Shown piece after piece: positions 43,939 through 53,845 of a stretch of 64,000 bases of DNA. The DNA comes from Paludibacteraceae bacterium (GTDB taxonomy: Bacteria; Bacteroidota; Bacteroidia; Bacteroidales; Paludibacteraceae), in assembly GCA_017471175.1 (NCBI GenBank), contig JAFUVS010000017.1:62001-126000 (forward strand), written 5' to 3'. The stretch's first letter is position 1. Each line of letters starts with the position of its first letter. A program made the position numbers and the translations under genes. The notes under the pieces are model-generated. The model was given only the letters and a program-made list of their open reading frames with translations. It was not told the DNA's origin and did not search any database.

Positions 43939-45447
43939 TTATTTTTGGCGATTTGTCCAACGAATGAAAAGAGCAAGAAGCAGAATAGTTACAATGGTGG
44001 CTATAAGGTATGCCCATAGACTTAAGCCTTTTTCGGCAAACTTCAAGCCTTCGGGGGCAATGAAGATGTAGCTGACGCTCACCATCGTCATAAACAAAGC
44101 CGGAATAAGTGCCATCAGATAGCCGTATGGGTATTTCTTCTCTTTCTCTATACCAAAGTGTTCCTGACGATAGAGGAACACCGTTCCAGCCCATAAGGTG
44201 AAGACCGCCAACGTCTGATTGGTCCAAGAGAAATACCGCCAAACCACGTTGAAGTCCACAAACACCATTCCGAATACGCACAAGAAAAGCGGCAACGCGA
44301 TGGATAAACGCCGCCATACCTGCCGTTGATCCCACTCAAGAAAATCGGCAACAATCAGACGTGCCGAACGAAGAGCCGTGTCGCCGCTGGTAATCGGAGC
44401 GGCTATCACGCCGATGATAGCCAATATACCGCCGACGGTACCGAGCCACGAACGGCTGACACGATCCACCACCAAAGCGGCTATGTTTTCGCCCTTATGA
44501 GCCGCAGCAAACTGCTGCAAGCCGTCTATACCGTAAAGCCCCTGTTCGGGGTCAGCAAAGAACGTCCCTGCTGCGGCTGCCCATATAAGTGCCAAGATGC
44601 CTTCCGCCACCATTGCTCCGTAGAAAATCCATCTGCCTTGGCGTTCATTAGTCACACAGCGCGCCATAATAGGCGATTGCGTGCCGTGGAAACCCGAAAT
44701 GGCTCCGCACGCAATCGAAACGAACATCATCGGGAAAATAGGAAGCCCGTTAGTCTGTCTGTTTTGCAAACCATCGGTCAGTTCGGGCATCTCGCCCGCG
44801 TGCCAACCTAACATCACAATCATAATCCCAATACCCATAAAGAGCAGAATGCCACCGAAAATCGGATAGAAACGCCCAATAAGTTTATCCACTGGCAGAA
44901 TGGTGGCAAATACATAGTAGGCAAAGATAATCAGTACCCATACCAATGGTATCGTACCTGTTCCCCACGTCATTGAGGGTAGGGAGCAAAGCCCTTGCAG
45001 CAGGGTGGCAGGACCGCTCAAGAAGGTAGTAGTAAGCAAGATAAGCAGCAGAAGCGAAAGGATACGCATGAAAAGCTTGATGCCGCTTCCTAATTCGCTG
45101 CCGACTATATCAGGCAAGGAAGCACCCCGCTTGCGAATAGACATCATTCCGCTCAAATAGTCGTGTACGCCACCCGCAAAAATCGTACCGAAAACAATCC
45201 ATAGGAAAGCACTCGGGCCGAAGAAGATACCCATTATCGCACCGAAAATAGGACCTAATCCGGCAATATTAAGAAACTGAACAAGGAAGATGCGCCACGG
45301 CTTCATCGGCACGTAGTCCACCCCATCCGTTTGGCTGACAGCGGGCGTAGTGCGCTTGGGGTCAACCACAAACACTTTTTCAACCAAAGTTCCATACAGG
45401 ACGAAACCTACCACAAGTGCCACAAGGGCAAGAAGAAAAGTTATCAT
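43939..45447 (-). CDS. Carbon starvation protein CstA family transporter
   Basis: This is a membrane protein of 502 residues with about 13-14 helices. The segments FLNIAGLGPIFGAIMGIFFG, GGVHDYLSGMMSIRKRG, ATILPVDKLIGRFYPIFG, CGAISGFHGTQSPIMARC and ITSGDTALRSARLIVADF are hallmarks of the CstA/BtsT family, which takes up peptides or pyruvate. It is shorter than E. coli CstA (about 700), a compact form common in Bacteroidota. It begins 3 bases after coaE and is followed 7 bases later by an esterase gene. Confidence 0.94.
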   Translation of the reverse strand: MITFLLALVALVVGFVLYGTLVEKVFVVDPKRTTPAVSQTDGVDYVPMKPWRIFLVQFLNIAGLGPIFGAIMGIFFGPSAFLWIVFGTIFAGGVHDYLSGMMSIRKRGASLPDIVGSELGSGIKLFMRILSLLLLILLTTTFLSGPATLLQGLCSLPSMTWGTGTIPLVWVLIIFAYYVFATILPVDKLIGRFYPIFGGILLFMGIGIMIVMLGWHAGEMPELTDGLQNRQTNGLPIFPMMFVSIACGAISGFHGTQSPIMARCVTNERQGRWIFYGAMVAEGILALIWAAAAGTFFADPEQGLYGIDGLQQFAAAHKGENIAALVVDRVSRSWLGTVGGILAIIGVIAAPITSGDTALRSARLIVADFLEWDQRQVWRRLSIALPLFLCVFGMVFVDFNVVWRYFSWTNQTLAVFTLWAGTVFLYRQEHFGIEKEKKYPYGYLMALIPALFMTMVSVSYIFIAPEGLKFAEKGLSLWAYLIATIVTILLLALFIRWTNRQK

Positions 45448-45450
45448 ATT

Positions 45451-46047
45451 TTATGATTTTAATGTATTGACTGTTTTTTTGAGATGCCGAATGAGTTTGT
45501 CCACGAGGGTTTCAATGGTTTGTTTGCCGTTGTTTTCCACCACATAATGAACTCTGTGTCGAAGTTGGCAGTTGCTCATTTGGGCTTTGATGCGTTGCTT
45601 GACTTCTTCTTCCGACCGATTGTCGCGCGCCATTGTGCGGGCTATGCGCAGTGTCTTAGGGGCAATCACCGCCACTACATAGTCACATTCTCTGTCAAAA
45701 CCGCTCTCGTACAAGATAGCACTCTCCACGAAAAAGTACGTTTTCTCATCGGACTTTTGTATGGCTTGCCGTAAGTCATCGCGAACGGCGGGGTGTACGA
45801 TAGCGTTGAGTTGTTCAAGCAATTGAGGATGGGCAAACACGCGCTCTGCTACACGTTTGGTCAGGTATCGGTCGCCGTCATACACATCCTCTCCCAGCAG
45901 CTTTTTGATAGCGTGGCGCACCATCGGGGTCAGCACCAATCGTTTGGCGGCATTGTCTGTATCATAGACCGTATAGCCTCTTTCGCGAAGAGCATTGGCT
46001 ATCGTGGTCTTGCCGCTTCCTATACCTCCTGTCAGACCGATAATCAT
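45451..46047 (-). CDS. coaE: Dephospho-CoA kinase
   Basis: The ATG at 46047 opens the typical N-terminus MIIGLTGGIGSGKTTIANAL, with the P-loop at residues 7-14, and lies one base after the MBOAT stop; the frame extends 11 codons further. The protein has 198 residues and phosphorylates dephospho-CoA in the last step of coenzyme A synthesis. Further marks are YDTDNAAKRLV, LNAIVHPAVRDDL and ESAILYESGFD. panC, another gene of CoA synthesis, is 10 kb away in this window. Confidence 0.96.
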   Translation of the reverse strand: MIIGLTGGIGSGKTTIANALRERGYTVYDTDNAAKRLVLTPMVRHAIKKLLGEDVYDGDRYLTKRVAERVFAHPQLLEQLNAIVHPAVRDDLRQAIQKSDEKTYFFVESAILYESGFDRECDYVVAVIAPKTLRIARTMARDNRSEEEVKQRIKAQMSNCQLRHRVHYVVENNGKQTIETLVDKLIRHLKKTVNTLKS

Positions 46048-46048
46048 T

Positions 46049-47872
46049 TTAGAATTGGAAGTAGATAAAGGGTTGAACATCGGTGAGCATAAACCGATAC
46101 AGCAGTGTTACAACCAACACCACAATCGGCAACATCAGCCACACTGGAAGCGAAGCAAAACGGACGCGATACCAAAGTTTGAATTTTTCGGGCATCCAAT
46201 GGATAAGCATACCGAGGAGGAAAAGCAGGATGGTCAATCGTTGCGTCCATAGGACGGGAAGAATCGTTTCAGCATTCCACGCACTACCAATCTGCTGCAT
46301 CATCTCTCGTGCTGTCCGCCAAGCCGTTTCGTTGGCTGTAGCGGGATCAAGGTTGGATCCTGCACGGAAGAAGAGTCGGGTAAAGGTAATGAATACGAAC
46401 GTTTGCAGCACTGCCCATACCGTCCGTACTGCCTGTGCAAAGCCCTTATCGGGCAAGCGGAAAAGGAAATACAGATAACCTAACAAACTTCCTGCCGCCA
46501 AGACGACAGCCGCCACCCAAACCACGTTGAGCCACGGCTGCGGGAAGAAATGCCGCCAAACCGTAACGCCCACCGCAAGCATTAGAATAGAATTGAATCG
46601 GAGATGCGGATTCCAACCGCGCCAAATCTTATTGACTATCATTCCCATACCGTTCAACCCACCCCAAATAAGGAAGTTCCAACTGGCTCCGTGCCATAGT
46701 CCGCCGAGCAACATCGTGATGAACGAGTTGAGATTGGCAGCGAGCAAAGGTCGGTGCAGCGGTCGCAACCAGGCCACGAAGGCGACTATGACAGCTATGC
46801 CCAACGTGATACCCGTTACCCACCAACTGCCGCTTAAGACGAGGGCTACTGCCGCAATGACGGCTATCCATATATACGTCCCTGCCGAAGCCCTACGATT
46901 ACCGCCTAATGGGATATAGACGTATGTCTTGAGCCACCGGCTGAGTGACATGTGCCATCGCCGCCAAAACTCCTGCGGGTTGCGCGCCTTATAGGGCGAG
47001 TGGAAGTTCTGCGGCAGGAAGAACCCCATCAGCATCGCCACACCTATAGCTATGTCCGTATAGCCCGAAAAGTCGGCATAGACTTGCAGCGAATAGGCAA
47101 AGAGAGCCAATAGGTTCTCCGCGCCGGTAAAAAGCATCGGATTTTCAAACACGCGGTCAATGAAACTGACTGCGAGAAAATCGCTCATCACCACTTTCTT
47201 GACCAGTCCGTTGAGAATCCAAAAGACAGCAATACCAAACTGCCTTCTGCTCAAGTTGTACGGACGATAGAGTTGTGGCACGAACTCCGATGCACGCACG
47301 ATAGGACCGGCTACCAATTGCGGAAAGAACGATACGTAGAATGCAAAGTCTAACAGGTTGCTGACAGGCTCAATACGACGACGATAGACATCGGCTATAT
47401 AAGAAACCACCTGAAACGTGTAGAAACTGATACCAACCGGCAGTAGAATCTTCTCGGTGATGGTCAAGTGCGTACCAAACAACTGATTGACAAAGTCCGC
47501 ACCGAAATAAGCATACTTGAAGAAGCCCAGCAGACCGATATCCACGAGTACGCAGACCCATAGACATAGTCCCTTAAGAACTTTTTTCTCTCCGGCTGCA
47601 TATACTGCGCGAGCAAAAAGCCAGTTGCTCAAGGTAAGGAAGACAAGTAGCAGGAGGAACACTCCGCTGGTCTTATAGTAGAAGAACCAACTGGCGAGCA
47701 GCAGAAAGACGTTGCGCAGGTGTAGCCGGACACGTGAGCGAGGGTCTTTGCTGATGCTCATAATCAGCGTGAATAGAATATAGACAGCCGTGAAGAACAC
47801 CCAGAACTCCCATTGCGTAAAGAGCAACGGTCGTTGTGAATCGAAAGCCGATATACTGATTATGTCGTTCAT
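46049..47872 (-). CDS. MBOAT family membrane O-acyltransferase
   Basis: This protein has 607 residues with more than ten membrane helices. The MBOAT core is clear: WFFYYKTSGVFLLLLV, PVGISFYTFQVVSYIADVYRR, FFPQLVAGPIVRASEFVPQL, DFSGYTDIAIGVAMLMGF, NPQEFWRRWHMSLSRWLKTY and the catalytic-His region GLWHGASWNFLIWGGLNG. It is longer than AlgI/PatA proteins (about 470-500) owing to insertions and a C-terminal extension. It probably transfers acetyl groups across the inner membrane to a surface glycan or peptidoglycan, handing on to the SGNH hydrolase-type protein encoded just upstream with a 4-base overlap (inference). Confidence 0.93.
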   Translation of the reverse strand: MNDIISISAFDSQRPLLFTQWEFWVFFTAVYILFTLIMSISKDPRSRVRLHLRNVFLLLASWFFYYKTSGVFLLLLVFLTLSNWLFARAVYAAGEKKVLKGLCLWVCVLVDIGLLGFFKYAYFGADFVNQLFGTHLTITEKILLPVGISFYTFQVVSYIADVYRRRIEPVSNLLDFAFYVSFFPQLVAGPIVRASEFVPQLYRPYNLSRRQFGIAVFWILNGLVKKVVMSDFLAVSFIDRVFENPMLFTGAENLLALFAYSLQVYADFSGYTDIAIGVAMLMGFFLPQNFHSPYKARNPQEFWRRWHMSLSRWLKTYVYIPLGGNRRASAGTYIWIAVIAAVALVLSGSWWVTGITLGIAVIVAFVAWLRPLHRPLLAANLNSFITMLLGGLWHGASWNFLIWGGLNGMGMIVNKIWRGWNPHLRFNSILMLAVGVTVWRHFFPQPWLNVVWVAAVVLAAGSLLGYLYFLFRLPDKGFAQAVRTVWAVLQTFVFITFTRLFFRAGSNLDPATANETAWRTAREMMQQIGSAWNAETILPVLWTQRLTILLFLLGMLIHWMPEKFKLWYRVRFASLPVWLMLPIVVLVVTLLYRFMLTDVQPFIYFQF

Positions 47873-49113
47873 TCTTTTGTGTTTAGCAGGGGTTGTAAAA
47901 GAAAATCCGTCAGCATCTTACCGGCTTTATCCGCTCCTTCGCGCGTAAAGTGTATGCCGTCGCGACCGGTCCAACCATTGTCTTGCCATACTGCCATTGA
48001 ACCCGCTCCGCCCATCGCTTCAAACAAACTCCAATAAGTAGCTTCTTCTTCGGCAGCCACCTCGCGCAAAGCAGAATCTAAAGCAGGTAAAATGCGGTAA
48101 GAACGGCGTTCGCCTTTCTCGTAAGTCAGCATATCGCTCGGACCGACCATCAGGATGGCGGCGTAGGGTGCTAAGCGATGAAGAATACGAATCTGTTGGC
48201 GCACTTTTGTCATATAGATGTCCACTTGATTCTGATTTTTGATATAGGGTGCCGCGTTTCCTCCGAACTGCCAGATGATGAGCCTTGTGCGTGTGACATC
48301 GTAGTATCGCCAGAGTGCTTCCTGTGCCATCTGTGTGAAGATGGTGCCTGCACTGCCGCGCAGAGCCACGTTGTCCACCTGTACGCCCGTGGGCGACTCG
48401 AGCGAGATGCCGTAGATGTCCTGCTTGCCGGTCAGGTGAAGCGTATAGGATGTGGCAGTATCTTCCATCTGGATGATACTATCCTGCCTGCTTATCACGC
48501 GAATGCGTGTGAAGCGACCTTCCGTCCCTTGGGTGCGGCTTTGAACGTGGACTGTGATGTTCTCACTGCCTTCAGAAAGACTGTTGTCCATCACGCTGAC
48601 CTGTGCCATAGGACCATAGTCTCCTCCGGGACGCCTGAGCGAGGCGGGACCGAAAGCGCGGTAGGTTTTGGGGTGGATAGTATGTCCGCCGTGGCGAACC
48701 GACAGAACAGCTGTACGAAGGTCGGCATACGGCTCAATGGCTACTGTACCCGTTCCACAACCGCCAAACCGCTCTTGCAGTACGCTCCGCAGCATAAATG
48801 TCATACGGTCGCCTTCTATCTGCGAGTCGCCGTAATGCACTACTCGCACGGTCTGCTCGTCAGCGTGGGTCAACGCCTCATAGAAAGGAGACAGAAGATG
48901 ATACGGGTTGGTGCTGACCTGAATAGTGTCGTGCCAACTCACGGTTTGCTCGTAGGGCAAGGTGTCTATAGAGGCAAGCAGAATCGTATCAGAATGCTTG
49001 TCGGTAAGAGATGCCATATCAGGAAGAAACCGCCAGCCTTTAACGGCTGCGGCTGACCCGATAAGACAGAGAATCAAAAACAGACAGACACGATAAGGCT
49101 TCATTTTTTCCAA
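47869..49113 (-). CDS. SGNH/GDSL hydrolase-type protein, partner of the MBOAT acyltransferase
   Basis: This protein has 414 residues. An N-terminal hydrophobic segment (about 7-24) acts as signal anchor. SGNH blocks: VVHYGDSQIEGDRMTFML (block I, catalytic Ser), WQFGGNAA (block III Asn region), and DGIHFTREGADKAG (Asp-x-x-His). A beta-sandwich (about 150-260) splits blocks I and III, as in Bacteroidota and pseudomonad acetyltransferase partners. It overlaps trkH by 13 bases and the MBOAT gene by 4 bases. It is likely the periplasmic enzyme that places or removes O-acetyl groups; an ATG three codons in is an alternative start. Confidence 0.88.
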   Translation of the reverse strand: MEKMKPYRVCLFLILCLIGSAAAVKGWRFLPDMASLTDKHSDTILLASIDTLPYEQTVSWHDTIQVSTNPYHLLSPFYEALTHADEQTVRVVHYGDSQIEGDRMTFMLRSVLQERFGGCGTGTVAIEPYADLRTAVLSVRHGGHTIHPKTYRAFGPASLRRPGGDYGPMAQVSVMDNSLSEGSENITVHVQSRTQGTEGRFTRIRVISRQDSIIQMEDTATSYTLHLTGKQDIYGISLESPTGVQVDNVALRGSAGTIFTQMAQEALWRYYDVTRTRLIIWQFGGNAAPYIKNQNQVDIYMTKVRQQIRILHRLAPYAAILMVGPSDMLTYEKGERRSYRILPALDSALREVAAEEEATYWSLFEAMGGAGSMAVWQDNGWTGRDGIHFTREGADKAGKMLTDFLLQPLLNTKE

Positions 49114-50600
49114 AGTGCTTTAGTAAAAAGCAGCAGAACCGTGAAAATCTCAAGACGACCTATCAACATAACCACTGTGGCAGTCCATTTGGCGACGGTC
49201 GGATAGTCAGCGTAGGTGCCGGACGGACCGAACTGCCCGATAGAGACTCCCACATTGCCGATGGCAGATACTGCTGTGCCTATGGCTTCATCAAATGCCA
49301 CTCCCGAAGCGCAAAAGATAAGTACGGACAGCATAATGATGACGATATAAAAGAACATAAATGCCATCACATTACTCGTTGTCTGCTCGCGCAACGTATG
49401 ACCATTAAAACGCACAGGAATAACGGCATTGGGATGAATACGCCGCTTGATTTCAGTATAGGCAGCCTTGGCAAAAATAGCTAAACGGACCCACTTGATA
49501 CCTCCTGCCGTCGAACCGGAAGATGCTCCCGTAAACATCATAAAGAACACAAATACCCATAGCAATTTCGGCCATGTCATATAGTCGCTGGCGGCAAAAC
49601 CGGAACTGGTCATTGCCGAAGTAACCATAAAGAAACCTTTGCGCAGAGCATGTTCCATAGTGATGAACACATTTTCCAGTTCTACTATTTTTCTCACATC
49701 GTGCTCAATACCGTAATGAATGAACAATCCCATCGAAAGTATCAATGTCGCCACCCCTACTGCGATGGCATACCAACGTGTCTCTTCATCGTCTAACAAG
49801 TGTTTGGGATTGCCTCGAAAGAGGTGAATCAACTGGGTGAAATTGATACCCGACATAAACATAAACAGAGCAGTAGTCCATTGAATAGCAGCATTGTAAC
49901 TAATCATGCTGTCATTGCGGGTGGAGAAACCGCCTGTAGATATGGTACTCATCGAATGGCAGATGGCGTCAAACTTTTCCATACCGAATAGCCACAGCAA
50001 CAGACCTTCCGAAAGAGTCAGAAGAATATACATCACCCACATGTGTTTGGCAGTGTCGGCTATCCGGGGACTGAGTTTCTCGTAACTCACGCCCGTCACT
50101 TCGGCACTGTAAAGCTGCATACCGCCCAATCCGAACATCGGCAGAATAGCCACACTAAGTACTATAATACCCATACCTCCTACCCATTGCATCAATGCGC
50201 GCCAAAACAAGATGGTGTGGGTCTGGGCTGTCACATCCCGGATAACGGTAGCACCGGTAGTGGTGAAACCTGCCATCGTCTCAAACCATGCATCAACCGG
50301 AGCGGTAAGGGCACCGCTGAGCCAGAATGGCAACATACCGAACATCGAATAGAATATCCACACGGTGGCAACTATCACATATCCCTCGCGCTCACCTACC
50401 TGTTTCGGGGCACGACGCCCCATCAACAAACCCAGTACACCCCCGAGAAACGTGATGATGGTCGATACAAGAAACGCACCTTGATCCGCTTCGTCATAGT
50501 AAAAGCCAACGCCTGTTGCTATCGCCATAAAAAGGGTCTCGATAAGCAACAGAGCCCCCATCGTACTAAATACCAACCGTTTGTTAAACGCTCTCGTCAT
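49101..50600 (-). CDS. trkH: Potassium uptake protein TrkH
   Basis: This is a membrane protein of 499 residues with four pore-loop repeats, visible from MAGFTTTGATV, STISTGGFSTRN, TSSGFAASDY and AIGNVGVSIGQFGPSG at the selectivity filter positions. It also has the conserved GASSGSTAGGIKWVR segment. TrkH is the ion-conducting subunit of the Trk system. It overlaps trkA by 4 bases and the SGNH gene by 13. Confidence 0.97.
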   Translation of the reverse strand: MTRAFNKRLVFSTMGALLLIETLFMAIATGVGFYYDEADQGAFLVSTIITFLGGVLGLLMGRRAPKQVGEREGYVIVATVWIFYSMFGMLPFWLSGALTAPVDAWFETMAGFTTTGATVIRDVTAQTHTILFWRALMQWVGGMGIIVLSVAILPMFGLGGMQLYSAEVTGVSYEKLSPRIADTAKHMWVMYILLTLSEGLLLWLFGMEKFDAICHSMSTISTGGFSTRNDSMISYNAAIQWTTALFMFMSGINFTQLIHLFRGNPKHLLDDEETRWYAIAVGVATLILSMGLFIHYGIEHDVRKIVELENVFITMEHALRKGFFMVTSAMTSSGFAASDYMTWPKLLWVFVFFMMFTGASSGSTAGGIKWVRLAIFAKAAYTEIKRRIHPNAVIPVRFNGHTLREQTTSNVMAFMFFYIVIIMLSVLIFCASGVAFDEAIGTAVSAIGNVGVSIGQFGPSGTYADYPTVAKWTATVVMLIGRLEIFTVLLLFTKALWKK

Positions 50601-51931
50601 CCGAAATAACGCTCCAATTCTTTGATGTTATGACTCTTGCACAAGACTATCACTTGGTCACCGGGCAGAATCTGCGTATCGCCGTTAACCAGCAGACCTT
50701 CGTTGGCACGTACCAATCCGCCTATGATAACCTCGTCCGGAAGGCGGATGTCGCGTATCTTATTGCGCGTGATGCGGCTGCCTTCTGTGGCTACAAACTC
50801 AATTATCTCCGCATCCGCACTTGTCAGATTTCTAACATTCAGCACACTGGCGTTAAGCAACATCTGATAGATGTAACTGGCTGTGATGGTTTTTTTGTTC
50901 AGCACGGTTCCTATGTCAAGGTGCTCCGCCATGTGTATATAGTCAATGTTCTCCACATCGGCTATGGTCTTGATTACACCGAACCGTTTGGCAGCCAGGC
51001 AGGCGAAGATATTGGCTTCGCTGCTGTCGGTCACTGCCACAAAAGCGTCCATATCCTGTATGCCTTCGTCTATGAGGTCGTCCATAGAAGAACCATCTGC
51101 GTGGATAATCAAGGCGTTAGAGAGTTTTTCACTCAGTAGGCGGCATTTCTCACGGTCGCTTTCCAATACCTTGACTTGTATATCCGGCGGGATGTTCTGC
51201 ACCGCTTTTTGGGTGATACGCGTGCCGCCGTAGAACATCACGCGGCGTATCTCGCGGGTCGGCTTGCCTAACTGCGTGCGCAAGAACTCCATCTCGTCTT
51301 TGGTGCAGATAGCATAGACCATATCGCCGTCCTGAACGGCATCCTGACCGCTTGGGAAAAGAGTTTGGTTATCCCGCTTGATAAGTACGATACGGTAACG
51401 ACCGTGATTGTAAAAACCTGAATCAAAACGCTGACCTATCACTTCAGCCCCTTGTCTGACTTTGACTACGCATAGTTCCAAAGCCCCTTCACAAAGACGT
51501 ATATGATAGCGCATCCAGTTCGTTCTCAGCGACTCCTCTATCTCGTTGGCTGCTAATACTTCAGGGTAGATAATATGGTTAAGACCCATATTCTCAAACA
51601 GATGCCTGTTGTCCGGCAGCAGATACTCGTAGTTATCCACACGCGCCAATGTCCGCTTGGCACCTAATTGGTTGGCGATAAGGCAACTGACAATGTTTTT
51701 CGATTCCGACGGTGTAACAGCGATAAAGAGATCCACATCGCGTATGCCGAGATCCCGTATATCGTGTATCGAAGTGGGACTACCCACTTTCGTCATAAGG
51801 TCATAGTTGGCTTCGAGGTCGCCGAGATGTTCGGCGTTCCCGTCCAAAAGACAGATGTCCATATTCTCGCGCGAGAGCAACTTGGCAAGGTGTGTGCCTA
51901 CTTCTCCAGCGCCTGCAATAGCGATTCGCAT
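50597..51931 (-). CDS. trkA: Trk system potassium uptake regulator TrkA
   Basis: This is a cytoplasmic protein of 444 residues with two tandem RCK units. Each has an NAD-binding Rossmann start (IAGAGEVGTHLAKLL at residues 4-18; VMFYGGTRITQKAV near 230, where the glycine motif is degenerate) and a TrkA-C domain. TrkA gates TrkH in response to nucleotides. Its first 34 bases overlap the end of dxs in another frame and its end overlaps trkH by 4 bases, showing tight translational coupling. Confidence 0.97.
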   Translation of the reverse strand: MRIAIAGAGEVGTHLAKLLSRENMDICLLDGNAEHLGDLEANYDLMTKVGSPTSIHDIRDLGIRDVDLFIAVTPSESKNIVSCLIANQLGAKRTLARVDNYEYLLPDNRHLFENMGLNHIIYPEVLAANEIEESLRTNWMRYHIRLCEGALELCVVKVRQGAEVIGQRFDSGFYNHGRYRIVLIKRDNQTLFPSGQDAVQDGDMVYAICTKDEMEFLRTQLGKPTREIRRVMFYGGTRITQKAVQNIPPDIQVKVLESDREKCRLLSEKLSNALIIHADGSSMDDLIDEGIQDMDAFVAVTDSSEANIFACLAAKRFGVIKTIADVENIDYIHMAEHLDIGTVLNKKTITASYIYQMLLNASVLNVRNLTSADAEIIEFVATEGSRITRNKIRDIRLPDEVIIGGLVRANEGLLVNGDTQILPGDQVIVLCKSHNIKELERYFG

Positions 51932-53793
51932 AATCCTTCTGCGTCTAAATGTAGTAAATGGTAGAGTTCATCGGGGCTGCCGTGCTGCACAAAGCGGTCG
52001 TGTACACCGAGGCGAACCACGCGAACAGCATACCCGTGTTCGCTCATATATTCGCTTACGGCACTGCCCAAGCCGCCTTCGGTCATACCGTCCTCCACCG
52101 TTACAACGGTTGTATAGTGCCGCCCCACATAGTCCAACACATCGGTGTCAATCGGTTTGAGCCACCGCATATCCCATTGGGCAATCGTGTCGGCACCTGT
52201 TTTTTCTTCCGCTTTAAGGACGGCTTCAAGAGCCGTATTACCTATAGCACCGATGGTCAGGACAGCCAGGCGGTTACCTTGCTTGAGTTCTTGCGCTTTG
52301 CCGATAGGCAGCGGTATCTCAGTCGTAGTATTTTCTTTGGGCACTTTGCCGCGCGGATACCGTATAGCTACCGGTCCGCCCATCTCAACGGCTTGCCGCA
52401 TCATCGTTCGCAAGTCCTCGGCAGTGCGGGGAGATGCCACTTGCATATTCGGGATGGAACGCAAGAAAGCAAGGTCTAACAGCCCGTGATGGGTAGCACC
52501 GTCATGCCCTACTATACCTGCCCTGTCCACGCAGACAATGACGTGCTGCCGCGTCAGTGCTACATCGTGAACCAACTGATCATAAGCCCGTTGCAAGAAC
52601 GATGAGTATTCGTTGACCACAGGAATCAGTCCCCCCTTCGCCATTCCGGCGGCAAACGTGACCGCATGTCCTTCGGCGATACCGACATCAAACACCCGCT
52701 CCGGCAATTCGGCTTTCATTATGGACATTGAGCAACCGCTTAACATAGCGGGAGTGATACCCACTATCTTCGGGTTCTCTTTTGCCAAGCGAAGCAGTTC
52801 ATTGCCGAACACTTCCTGCCAGAGGGGTTGGCGAATGCCGCTTGCTTTCCTTTCGCCGCTCAAAGGATCAAACTCGCCCGGAGCGTGCCATGTGGTCTGG
52901 TCTTGTTCAGCGGGTTGATAGCCCTTACCTTTAGTGGTAATGATATGTAGCACGCGGGGACCGCGATGATGCTTGATTTCGGTCAGGATGCGTACCAATC
53001 CGACTACATCGTGACCGTCCGTAGGACCGAAATACCGCAGTTTCAATCCCTGGAAGATGTTGTTAGGCTGATGGGTAAGCCATGTCTTGAAGGCGTTGGC
53101 AAAACTCTGTACACGGTCTTTCTTTTTTTCGTTGACGAGATGCAGCCGCACGCCCAATCGGTACAGCCACCAACGCCATCGGTTGTAGCGGCTGCTCGTC
53201 GTCAAGTCCACCAAGTATTGGGTAAATCCGCCCCGTATGGGGTCAATTGCCATTTGATTGTCATTGAGAATGATAAGAAGATTATTCTTATCCATCGAGG
53301 TGTTGTTCAGTCCCTCAAACGCCAACCCACCGGTCATCGCCCCGTCACCAATGACGGCTACCACGTTAGGAGGAGTCTTTTGGGCGCGCTGAAGTTCGCC
53401 TGCCACTTCGATGCCCAGAGCCGCTGAAATGCTGTTGCTGGCATGCCCGGACACGAAAGCGTCATATTCACTTTCTTCGGGGGTAGGGAAGGGTGCCAAT
53501 CCGTTCATACGGCGGATAGAGGCGAAGCGGTCGCGCCTGCCTGTCAGTATCTTATGCGCATAGGCTTGGTGTCCTACGTCCCATACCAACTGGTCGGTGG
53601 GCGTATCGAACACGTAGTGCAGCGCAACCGTCAGTTCAACGGCCCCTAACGACGAAGCCAAGTGACCGGGGTTATGGCTCAAGCACTGTATGATAAAGTC
53701 GCGCAACTCATCGCATACGAGCGGAAGCTCCTCTCGAGCCAACTGCTTGAGGTCGTGCGGACTGTTTATCTTGTCTAAATATCTGTATTCCAT
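51898..53793 (-). CDS. dxs: 1-deoxy-D-xylulose-5-phosphate synthase
   Basis: This protein has 631 residues and makes the first intermediate of the non-mevalonate isoprenoid pathway from pyruvate and glyceraldehyde 3-phosphate. Thiamine diphosphate site: GDGAMTGGLAFEGLNN; also WDVGHQAYAHKILTGR, FRYFGPTDGHD-like LRYFGPTDGHDV, and the pyrimidine-domain DRAGIVGHDGATHHGLLD. The N-terminus MEYRYLDKINSPHDL is canonical, so the ATG at 53793 is firm. The promoter at 53801-53832 ends only 7 bases upstream, so the mRNA should have almost no leader. It begins the eight-gene run down to the esterase. Confidence 0.97.
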   Translation of the reverse strand: MEYRYLDKINSPHDLKQLAREELPLVCDELRDFIIQCLSHNPGHLASSLGAVELTVALHYVFDTPTDQLVWDVGHQAYAHKILTGRRDRFASIRRMNGLAPFPTPEESEYDAFVSGHASNSISAALGIEVAGELQRAQKTPPNVVAVIGDGAMTGGLAFEGLNNTSMDKNNLLIILNDNQMAIDPIRGGFTQYLVDLTTSSRYNRWRWWLYRLGVRLHLVNEKKKDRVQSFANAFKTWLTHQPNNIFQGLKLRYFGPTDGHDVVGLVRILTEIKHHRGPRVLHIITTKGKGYQPAEQDQTTWHAPGEFDPLSGERKASGIRQPLWQEVFGNELLRLAKENPKIVGITPAMLSGCSMSIMKAELPERVFDVGIAEGHAVTFAAGMAKGGLIPVVNEYSSFLQRAYDQLVHDVALTRQHVIVCVDRAGIVGHDGATHHGLLDLAFLRSIPNMQVASPRTAEDLRTMMRQAVEMGGPVAIRYPRGKVPKENTTTEIPLPIGKAQELKQGNRLAVLTIGAIGNTALEAVLKAEEKTGADTIAQWDMRWLKPIDTDVLDYVGRHYTTVVTVEDGMTEGGLGSAVSEYMSEHGYAVRVVRLGVHDRFVQHGSPDELYHLLHLDAEGLCESLLQALEK

Positions 53794-53800
53794 CGGGCGG

Positions 53801-53832
53801 CAAAATTAGGGTATATGCTTCATATATGCAAA
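53801..53832 (-). promoter_or_regulatory. Promoter of dxs, almost touching the start codon
   Basis: Minus strand: TTTG (53832-53829), 20 bases, TAATTTTG (53808-53801). Only seven bases separate the -7 element from the dxs ATG, so transcription should start within a few bases of the start codon. Confidence 0.82.
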
Positions 53833-53845
53833 CCCTTATTTGTTT

